From positions 1,116,001-1,180,000 of the forward strand of contig NZ_JAGIPG010000002.1 of assembly GCF_017877055.1 (NCBI RefSeq): a stretch of 64,000 nucleotides of DNA, written 5' to 3'. This document shows positions 58,272-64,000 of the stretch, one piece after another. Source of the stretch: Neorhizobium galegae (GTDB lineage Bacteria; Pseudomonadota; Alphaproteobacteria; Rhizobiales; Rhizobiaceae). Positions within the stretch are counted from its first letter, which is position 1. The number at the start of each line of letters is the position of its first letter. Made by a program: the position numbers and the translations under genes. The notes under the pieces were generated by a model. The model was given only the letters and a program-made list of their open reading frames with translations, ran no database searches and had not been told where the DNA came from.

Positions 58272-58709
58272 ATGAACACGCTCATACTGCGTACCGTCGC
58301 CCCCTCTCTCACCGCGTTGATGCTGCTGTTCTCCGTCTTCGTCCTGCTGCGCGGCCATAACGAGCCGGGGGGCGGGTTCATCGGCGGGCTGATCGCGGCC
58401 TCGGCGCTGGCGATCTACGGCATCGCCTTCGGCGTCCCTTCGGTACGCCGCGCGATCCGGTTCCATCCGATGGCGATCGCCGGCTTCGGCCTGCTGCTCG
58501 CCACCCTCTCCGGCCTGCTCTCCATCGTCCTCGGCGTGCCGTTCATGACCGGGCTCTGGATTTATCCGGTCATTTTCGAGGTCGAGCTGCCGCTCTCGAC
58601 CGTGATGTCCTTCGATATCGGCGTCTACCTGGTCGTGGTCGGGGCAATCACCTCGATCGCGCTCGCGCTCGAACAGGAGCCGGGCTCCGACGCGGAGGGA
58701 GAAAACTGA
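58272..58709 (+). CDS. mnhB: Antiporter subunit B (MnhB)
   Basis: The 145-residue protein has four membrane segments, beginning [20 protein letters not shown] and including the MnhB signature [20 protein letters not shown]. Its ATG overlaps the stop of the frame that bridges the RIME repeat and its TGA overlaps mnhC. It is an accessory subunit of the antiporter. Confidence 0.92.
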   Translation: MNTLILRTVAPSLTALMLLFSVFVLLRGHNEPGGGFIGGLIAASALAIYGIAFGVPSVRRAIRFHPMAIAGFGLLLATLSGLLSIVLGVPFMTGLWIYPVIFEVELPLSTVMSFDIGVYLVVVGAITSIALALEQEPGSDAEGEN

Positions 58710-59086
58710 TGGAGGCGCTGTTTTCGATCCTCATCGGCCTGTTCTTTACGGGCGCCATCTATCTCGTCCTGTCGAAATCCACCGTGCGCATCCTGCTCGG
58801 CGTGGTACTGCTCGGCAATGCGGTCAACCTGCTGCTCTTCACCGCCGGCAGGCTGACGCGCGAAGTGCCGCCGATCATCCCGGCCGGCATGGACACGCTG
58901 TCGCCAGGCGCCGCCAATCCTCTGCCCCAGGCGCTGATCCTGACGGCCATCGTGATCTCGTTTTCCTTCTTCGCCTTCCTCCTGGTCCTGACCTACCGCG
59001 CCTACCAGGAGCTCGGCACGGACGATACCGACGAGATGCGGCTCGCCGAACCGCGCAACGAGCAACTCCCGCCTGTGGGGTATTGA
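58709..59086 (+). CDS. mnhC: Antiporter subunit C (MnhC)
   Basis: The 125-residue protein has three membrane segments and matches NuoK-like MnhC: GIYLVLSKSTVRILLGVVLL-type region (IYLVLSKSTVRILLGVVLLG), GNAVNLLLFTAGRL and LPQALILTAIVISFSFFAF. Its ATG overlaps the mnhB stop by one base, which fits translational coupling. A degenerate RIME repeat follows it. Confidence 0.92.
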   Translation: MEALFSILIGLFFTGAIYLVLSKSTVRILLGVVLLGNAVNLLLFTAGRLTREVPPIIPAGMDTLSPGAANPLPQALILTAIVISFSFFAFLLVLTYRAYQELGTDDTDEMRLAEPRNEQLPPVGY

Positions 59087-59116
59087 GGGCATGGTGTTGA
59101 GTTTTCAGCCTGATAC

Positions 59117-59196
59117 CCACGTCTGCCCTGTCGGCTATCGAGGCCGCGGCGTTTTTTCCGGCCACCGAAGCCGCGGCAGGGCAGAGGGGGGTGGCC
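59117..59196. repeat. Short RIME-type repeat between mnhC and mnhD
   Basis: GTCTGCCCTG (59121-59130) and CAGGGCAGAGGGGGGTGGCC (59177-59196) are inverted arms, the outer part of the RIME-type core, around a short GC-rich centre. It is shorter than the other copies. A stop-free frame (59091-59309) spans it to the mnhD start. Confidence 0.6.
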
Positions 59197-59308
59197 CGGC
59201 TTCGACGACATCCGTCCGCGCAGAGGAAGGCATCTTGGCCTCAGTAGCCAGCCTGGCAAAGGAAGATACCGCGGCCATATTGGTTGGCAGGACAGGAGGC
59301 ATCCACTG

Positions 59309-60871
59309 ATGGCCGCCCCCATCGACCTCTCCGCAGCCCTGATCCTCTCCGCCCCGCCGCTGGCCGACTGGCTGGTGGTTCTCCCCGTCGCGCTGATGAT
59401 CGGCCTCGGTGCCGTGCTGATGATGGTGCGCAAGTCCGTCCGCCTGCATGGCGGCATCGCGATTGCCGGGTTGGCACTTCTCGTCATCCTCGATGCCGGT
59501 CTACTCTGGCGCGTCTGGACCCACGGCCCGGTCACCATGGTGATGGGCCGCTGGCTGCCGCCCTTCGGCATCGCCTTTACCGCCGACCTTTTCGGCGCGG
59601 TCATGGCGCTTGCGGCGGCCATCGTCGCCCTTGCCGCCGGCATATTCGCGCTCAGCGATATCGACGCCAGCGGCCGGCGCTACGGCTTCTACCCGTTCCT
59701 GATGCTGCTGATGGCCGGCGTCACGGGAGCGTTCCTGACCGGCGACATCTTCAACCTCTATGTCTGGTTCGAGGTTCTGCTGATCTCGTCCTTCGGCCTC
59801 CTGATCCTCGGCTCCGAGCCGGAGCAGATCGACGGCGCGCTGAAATACGCGGTCCTCAACCTGATCGGCACGACGCTGTTCCTGATCGCGGTCGGTTACC
59901 TCTATGCGATATTCGGCACGCTCAACATGGCCGATATCGCCCGCAAGGCGGCAGGCCTGCGCGAGACCGCACCGCTGACGACGCTGACGGCGCTGTTCAT
60001 CCTGGCGTTTGCGATGAAGGCTGCCGCCTTTCCGGTGAATTTCTGGCTGCCGGCCTCCTATCACACGCCGCGCGTCACCGTATCGGCGCTGTTCGGCGGG
60101 TTGCTCACCAAGGTCGGCATCTATTCGCTGATCCGCGTCACCATCATGCTCTTTCCGGTCGAGCGCGAGGCGTTGAGCCTGATCGTCGCCCTGTCGGCGG
60201 CTCTCACCATGCTGGTCGGCGCGCTCGGCGCGCTGGCGCAGAACGATATCCGCAGGCTCGTCGGTTACGTGGTCATCGCCGGCATCGGCAACATGATGGC
60301 GGGCGTCGCGATCGGCACGCCGGCGGCCGTCAGCGGCGCGATCCTCTACGCGCTGCATTCGGTGGTGACCATGACCGCGCTTTATCTGGTGGCGGGCGAA
60401 GTCGGCCGGCTCGGCGGCACCTGGGCGCTCTCCGGCCTCGGTGGGCTCTACCGGAAGGCGCCGTGGTTTTCGGGCGCCGCCTTCCTGCTGTTCCTGGCCG
60501 CATCCGGCCTGCCGCCGCTGTCGGGCCTGTGGCCCAAGGTGGCGCTGCTGAAAGCTTCGCTCGATATCGGCGCCTGGTGGCTGGCCGCCGCGATCCTCGT
60601 CTCCGCCTTCCTGATCACGCTGGCGCTCGCCCGCGTCTTCCTGCTTGCCTTTTGGCGGCCGCAGCCCGAACCTGTCCCCGAGGCCGCCGCTCCGGGCGGC
60701 TCGGCCGTCGATTGGCGTATCGCCCTGCCGCTCGGCTGCCTGACAGGGCTCGTCGTCCTTTTCGGCCTGCTGCCGGAACCGCTGCTCGGTCTGGCCCAGA
60801 CGGCGGCGGAGGGGCTCGGCGAACCGGCGGCCTATATCCAGTCGGTCTTCCCGGGAGGGGCAGCGCGATGA
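59309..60871 (+). CDS. mnhD: Antiporter subunit D (MnhD)
   Basis: The 520-residue protein has about 14 membrane segments and the proton-pumping motifs of NuoM/N-type subunits: [61 protein letters not shown] lies before the ATG at 59309, whose first base is the last base of the stop of the bridging frame. It is followed by mnhE with a four-base overlap. Confidence 0.92.
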   Translation: MAAPIDLSAALILSAPPLADWLVVLPVALMIGLGAVLMMVRKSVRLHGGIAIAGLALLVILDAGLLWRVWTHGPVTMVMGRWLPPFGIAFTADLFGAVMALAAAIVALAAGIFALSDIDASGRRYGFYPFLMLLMAGVTGAFLTGDIFNLYVWFEVLLISSFGLLILGSEPEQIDGALKYAVLNLIGTTLFLIAVGYLYAIFGTLNMADIARKAAGLRETAPLTTLTALFILAFAMKAAAFPVNFWLPASYHTPRVTVSALFGGLLTKVGIYSLIRVTIMLFPVEREALSLIVALSAALTMLVGALGALAQNDIRRLVGYVVIAGIGNMMAGVAIGTPAAVSGAILYALHSVVTMTALYLVAGEVGRLGGTWALSGLGGLYRKAPWFSGAAFLLFLAASGLPPLSGLWPKVALLKASLDIGAWWLAAAILVSAFLITLALARVFLLAFWRPQPEPVPEAAAPGGSAVDWRIALPLGCLTGLVVLFGLLPEPLLGLAQTAAEGLGEPAAYIQSVFPGGAAR

Positions 60872-61341
60872 TCACCTATATCCTGTCCCTGGTCTTTGCC
60901 GTGGTCTGGGTCGCGGTCACCGGCAGCGCCACGCTGCACAACCTGATCTTCGGGTTTGCGCTGTCGACGCTGGTGCTCTGGGTCGTCCGCGACGAGATGG
61001 GTGCCCGCGGCTATTGGCGGCGGCTCGGCCGCATCCTGTCGCTGCTCGCGCTGTTCCTGAAGGAACTGGCGCTGTCGGCCTGGAAGGTGGCGGTACTGGT
61101 CGTCAGCCCGCGCATGGACCTGAAGCCCGGCATCTTCGCCTTCCCGCTGACCGTCACCCGCGATTTCGAGATCACCCTGCTTGCCAACCTCATCACGCTG
61201 ACGCCCGGCACGCTGTCGGTCGACGTCTCCGAGGACCGCAAAACGCTGTTCGTCCACGCGATCGATTGTTCCGATATCGAAGCCACGAAACGGGATATCG
61301 CCAATGGTTTCGAGCGCAAGATCATGGAGGCGTTCCGATGA
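60868..61341 (+). CDS. mnhE: Antiporter subunit E (MnhE)
   Basis: The 157-residue protein has two N-terminal membrane segments and the MnhE domain ([20 protein letters not shown], then [20 protein letters not shown]). It overlaps mnhD and mnhF by four bases each, the mark of tight coupling in the operon. It is required for assembly in related systems. Confidence 0.92.
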   Translation: MITYILSLVFAVVWVAVTGSATLHNLIFGFALSTLVLWVVRDEMGARGYWRRLGRILSLLALFLKELALSAWKVAVLVVSPRMDLKPGIFAFPLTVTRDFEITLLANLITLTPGTLSVDVSEDRKTLFVHAIDCSDIEATKRDIANGFERKIMEAFR

Positions 61342-61742
61342 CGGTGGCGCAAGTCATCATCTCCTATGCGGTCTGGTTGGCGCTCGTGGTGCTCTGTGTC
61401 TCCTTCCTGCTCACCGTCTGGCGGGTGATCAAGGGGCCGACGCTTCCCGACCGGGTCGTGGCGCTCGACATGCTGACGGGGATCGTCATAGGCTTCATCG
61501 CGCTGATCGCCATCCGCACCGGCTTCACGCTCTATATCGATATCGCCATCTCGCTCGGCCTTGTCGGCTTCCTCGCCACCGTCGCCTTTGCGCGGTTCAT
61601 CCTGTCGCGCGGGAACAGGGGGGCGCCGAAGGGAGACATGATGAAGACCTTCACGGCGTCGGTGCCCGAACCGCGGCGCAGATCCGCAGCAAGGCGCTCA
61701 TCCGGCACCGGGCCGGCCGTCCGGCGGAAGGCAAAGAAATGA
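61338..61742 (+). CDS. mnhF: Antiporter subunit F (MnhF)
   Basis: The 134-residue protein has three membrane segments with the MnhF motif [20 protein letters not shown] and a basic, Arg/Ala-rich C-terminal tail (about 45 residues) that is longer than in typical MnhF. It overlaps mnhE and mnhG by four bases. The basic tail is unusual; it may be a cytoplasmic extension. Confidence 0.9.
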   Translation: MTVAQVIISYAVWLALVVLCVSFLLTVWRVIKGPTLPDRVVALDMLTGIVIGFIALIAIRTGFTLYIDIAISLGLVGFLATVAFARFILSRGNRGAPKGDMMKTFTASVPEPRRRSAARRSSGTGPAVRRKAKK

Positions 61743-62083
61743 TGGACATTCTACTGGCCGCGACGACCGCTCTTCTGATTCTTGGCGGCGCAGGGTTCGC
61801 GCTCGTGGCGGCGATCGGCCTCAATCGTCTGCCGGACCTCTATACCCGCATGCACGCGGCGTCCAAGGCCGGCACGGTCGGTTCGGGCCTGCTGCTGCTG
61901 GCAGTCGGCGTTCATGCGGGCGACCTGCCGACTTTTGCAAGGGCGCTTGCAGGCTTCTTTTTCTTTGTTTTAACGGCCCCGGTTTCGGCGCATCTGCTCG
62001 CTATGGCGGCGCACAAGGTTGGCTATCCACTTTACGCTGAGTCAGTCCGGGATGAAATGAAGGATTATGATAAGCGAATATAA
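61739..62083 (+). CDS. mnhG: Antiporter subunit G (MnhG)
   Basis: The 114-residue protein has three membrane segments and the MnhG motif [33 protein letters not shown], followed by [13 protein letters not shown]. It starts at ATG 61739, overlapping mnhF. It ends the seven-gene operon; no clear terminator follows. Confidence 0.92.
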   Translation: MMDILLAATTALLILGGAGFALVAAIGLNRLPDLYTRMHAASKAGTVGSGLLLLAVGVHAGDLPTFARALAGFFFFVLTAPVSAHLLAMAAHKVGYPLYAESVRDEMKDYDKRI

Positions 62084-62523
62084 TCCTTTCTGAGCCGAGT
62101 TATAACGCTGTGACGCCTGAGCAAATGCCCATCTATTCGTCAGTAAAGCTGATGTAGGGGCGATATAGGCGGCAGAAAGGCTGGTAACCAGCGAAATTCG
62201 CACTTGGAGATGAAGCGAAGCAGTGGTACTTCATTACAAGTAGAGTGCAGATGTTGTTCTAGATTAGGCGTTCCCTCGGGCAATTCGGTAAAGTCGGCAA
62301 GTTCTTCGAGTTGAAGAATGATCAACGCCGTTTACCCACGCGGGCAGGTTTTAATCGAACGCAACATCCGGCGTGAACCGTTTTCTTTTCCGCATGAAGC
62401 TTAGGGGTAGGCTTCGGTCGCAAGACGGCGGGGCGGCATAGGTTTTCTCCGGGAAGACTCTACGAACGGGCAGGTGTCGCGGAGGTCGCGGGGCCAGCCA
62501 GTCACTTAAACAGGAGACAGGAA
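62084..62523. other. Long leader/spacer before mucR
   Basis: These 440 bases are richer in A/T than their flanks. They hold short hairpins, for example GAAGC-GCTTC at 62397-62416, and scattered T tracts of the sort MucR binds in its own promoter. No gene is convincing; a small minus-strand frame at 62140-62325 lacks an ATG. A small RNA or long 5' leader is possible but not shown. Confidence 0.4.
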
Positions 62524-62955
62524 ATGACAGACATCGCATTGGGCAAAAGCCCGGATCTGCTGGTAGAGCTGACCGCAGATATTGTGGCCGCCTATGTGAG
62601 CAACCATGTGGTGCCCGTCAGCGATCTTTCGAATTTGATCGCGGACGTGCATTCGGCGTTGAGCAACACCTCTTCTCCGGCACCGGTTGTCGTAGCCATC
62701 GAAAAGCCAAAGCCCCCGGTCCCGATCAAGAAATCGATCGAGGACGACTATCTCATCTGCCTGGAGGACGGGCAGAAGTTCAAGTCGCTGAAGCGGCATT
62801 TGATGACCCACTACAACATGACGCCGGAAGAATATCGCGAGAAGTGGGGCCTGCCGGCCGACTATCCGATGGTGGCGCCCGCCTATGCGGAAGCCCGCTC
62901 CAGGCTCGCCAAGGAAATGGGTCTCGGCCAGCGCCGCAAGCGCGGCAAGGCCTGA
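62524..62955 (+). CDS. mucR: MucR/Ros-family zinc-finger regulator
   Basis: The 143-residue protein has the single Ros-type zinc finger with ligands Cys79, Asp82, His92 and His96 in [19 protein letters not shown], where the second Cys of classical fingers is Asp, as in rhizobial Muc[21 protein letters not shown] follows. It globally represses many genes, including those for exopolysaccharide and motility, and its own gene. AACAGGAGACAGGAA precedes the ATG. Confidence 0.92.
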   Translation: MTDIALGKSPDLLVELTADIVAAYVSNHVVPVSDLSNLIADVHSALSNTSSPAPVVVAIEKPKPPVPIKKSIEDDYLICLEDGQKFKSLKRHLMTHYNMTPEEYREKWGLPADYPMVAPAYAEARSRLAKEMGLGQRRKRGKA

Positions 62956-63065
62956 TCCGGGCGACGCCCGATATGGCAGGGAGGATTTGAGACCAGCCCG
63001 ATGAGGACCGATCGCGACAGCGGCGGGTGGCTGGTTTTGGCATCGAATTAGAGATGTGGATAAAG

Positions 63066-63100
63066 AACCGGGCCGATCAAGTGCCCGGTTTTTCTTTTTT
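63066..63100 (+). terminator. Terminator after mucR
   Basis: AACCGGGC and GCCCGGTT pair around CGATCAAGT and are followed by TTTCTTTTTT. Confidence 0.9.
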
Positions 63101-63266
63101 AAAGCGGACGTCATGGGGATGGATAGAGGAAAAAAATCCCATTATCTTTCGGGGACTTGTAGAAATTATCAACAGTTTCAGCGCGTAATCGCGCGGAGGC
63201 AGTTTTCATCATCCCCGTCTTTGCTCTAGGGTGTATGAATTAATTCCTATTAATTGAGGAGTTGTC

Positions 63267-63698
63267 ATGCCTTTCGAGAGATATTTCGAGCCCTCCGCCC
63301 TGCCTTCCCCTTTGCCGTTTTCCCCGCCCGTGCCGGTGGATACGGCCGGTTCGCCGAAGCTTCCAGCTAGCCTGCCTCTCAGGAGCGCCTGCCGCATCGT
63401 CCGCCAGATGGTCTCCGAGCTTGTCCTGCTTTTTGGCGACCGGGTGATGCTTCGCCGCGACCGGCGCCGGCTTTCCTGCCATGTGCGCCAGATCGCCATG
63501 TATGTCTGCCATGTGGCACTCCAGATTTCGATGAGCGACATCGGCGAGGCGTTCGGCCGCGACCGCACCACTGTCGGCCATGCCTGCCACGTGGTCGAGG
63601 ATCGCCGCGATGATCTGGCCTTCGACGAGTTCGTCTCGGCCGTCGAACGCATCGTCACCGCCGTTTTCGGCCTGTCGGAGGTGGTAGCCCATGACTGA
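63267..63698 (+). CDS. DnaA domain IV-like DNA-binding protein
   Basis: The 143-residue protein has a Pro-rich N-terminus and a C-terminal DnaA-domain-IV-like helix-turn-helix: HVRQIAMYVCHVALQISMSD IGEAFGRDRTTVGHACHVVEDRRDD. It contains no ATPase part, so it is not DnaA itself. Standalone forms are common in rhizobia next to a DUF6456-type gene. GAGGAG lies before the ATG. It may bind DnaA-box-like sites. Confidence 0.8.
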   Translation: MPFERYFEPSALPSPLPFSPPVPVDTAGSPKLPASLPLRSACRIVRQMVSELVLLFGDRVMLRRDRRRLSCHVRQIAMYVCHVALQISMSDIGEAFGRDRTTVGHACHVVEDRRDDLAFDEFVSAVERIVTAVFGLSEVVAHD

Positions 63699-64000
63699 GG
63701 CTATCCGGAAATCCGTGATGGACAAGGCAGCGGATCCAGCCCTCAGACGGCACCTCCTGCGGCTGATCCGCCAGCTCGCTCGCGGCGATTGCGCGATCGA
63801 GGCGGGTAATTCGGGTGAGGTCCGGCTCATCGGGGCCGAAGAGCGGACCTATCCCGAAGCGGTGATCGCGCAGGCCCGCTCGCTCGGACTGGCGCAGCTT
63901 GCCGACGGAAGGATTGCCGCAAGTGCGGCGGCGTCCAGCTTCCTGCGCCGGGCTCTGGTGATGGGCGAGGAGGTGTTCGTCGAACAGCATGGCGAGATCG
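63691..64000 (+). CDS. N-terminal part of a conserved rhizobial protein (DUF6456-like)
   Basis: A frame starts at ATG 63691, overlapping the DnaA-like gene by eight bases, and stays open to the right edge. It begins MTEAIRKSVMDKAADPALRR and includes YPEAVIAQARSLGLAQLADG. The overlap with the DnaA-like gene suggests an operon. The DUF6456 label rests on context and start, as the diagnostic C-terminal domain lies beyond the window. Confidence 0.55.
   Translation, partial: MTEAIRKSVMDKAADPALRRHLLRLIRQLARGDCAIEAGNSGEVRLIGAEERTYPEAVIAQARSLGLAQLADGRIAASAAASSFLRRALVMGEEVFVEQHGEI

Noticed and set aside
59284..61341. A 685-codon plus-strand frame ending with mnhE
   Set aside because: Its first part is out of frame within mnhD; only the final 157 codons from ATG 60868 are the MnhE protein.
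62140..62325. Possible 61-residue minus-strand gene before mucR
   Set aside because: It starts with TTG without a ribosome binding site and has no recognisable motif; composition is that of spacer DNA.
1..64000. Prophage, integrative element, insertion sequence, CRISPR array, tRNA or rRNA
   Set aside because: No integrase, transposase, capsid, Cas gene, regularly spaced repeat array or cloverleaf was seen on either strand by eye. A dedicated tRNA and mobile-element search was not possible here.

Overview
The window is chromosomal-type DNA of an alphaproteobacterium of the Rhizobiaceae (Rhizobium, Neorhizobium or Agrobacterium group). The signs are high G+C codon use, a MucR/Ros regulator, a DmeR-DmeF nickel/cobalt pair, RIME-type intergenic palindromes, a FixK/FNR-type anaerobox and a full monovalent-cation antiporter (Pha/Mnh) operon. 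No rRNA, tRNA, CRISPR array, intact insertion sequence or prophage was found. Most genes are stress, transport, small-molecule and regulatory genes in short units, often a regulator divergent from its target.

Left part (0-13 kb): OhrR/Ohr peroxide defence; a MarR/DUF899/DUF1579/VOC group; an SDR divergent from an HxlR regulator; an ABC-F ATPase with an upstream leader peptide and switchable stems; PhnA-like, HerA-like, YihY and acylphosphatase genes; and CorA preceded by a short ORF and a hairpin over its ribosome binding site. Middle (13-31 kb): brnTA with a frameshifted toxin, aldo/keto reductases, MFS and LysR, GST, ChaC, trans-aconitate methyltransferase, an aminotransferase, parDE with a frameshifted toxin, SodB, an intact phd-vapC pair, a WYL regulator with LysE, and two c-type cytochromes.

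At 31-35 kb lies a dense regulatory stretch: a predicted leaderless leader peptide plus attenuator ahead of a GNAT acetyltransferase, a MerR regulator with a 19-bp-spacer promoter driving a tiny Cys-rich membrane protein, and dmeRF. From 35 to 54 kb come oligopeptidase B, hicAB, an AI-2E family transporter, a VOC dioxygenase-like gene, a FixK-box Usp/DksA/HlyIII group, LysE and EamA exporters, MarR and TetR regulators with clear operators, an SDR, a cupin, an aldose epimerase and MsrB.

Right part (54-64 kb): a second DltE-like SDR, then mnhABCDEFG, whose A-B and C-D junctions hold RIME-type repeats bridged by open frames that preserve start/stop overlaps. MucR, a DnaA-domain-IV-like protein and the start of an overlapping gene close the window. 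The most notable observations are the two leader-peptide switches (GNAT and ABC-F), the CorA leader, the MerR-driven small protein, the bridged repeats in the antiporter operon, and two toxin-antitoxin loci in which only the toxin is frameshifted. Start sites, operators and RNA structures were read by eye and have not been checked by any program.
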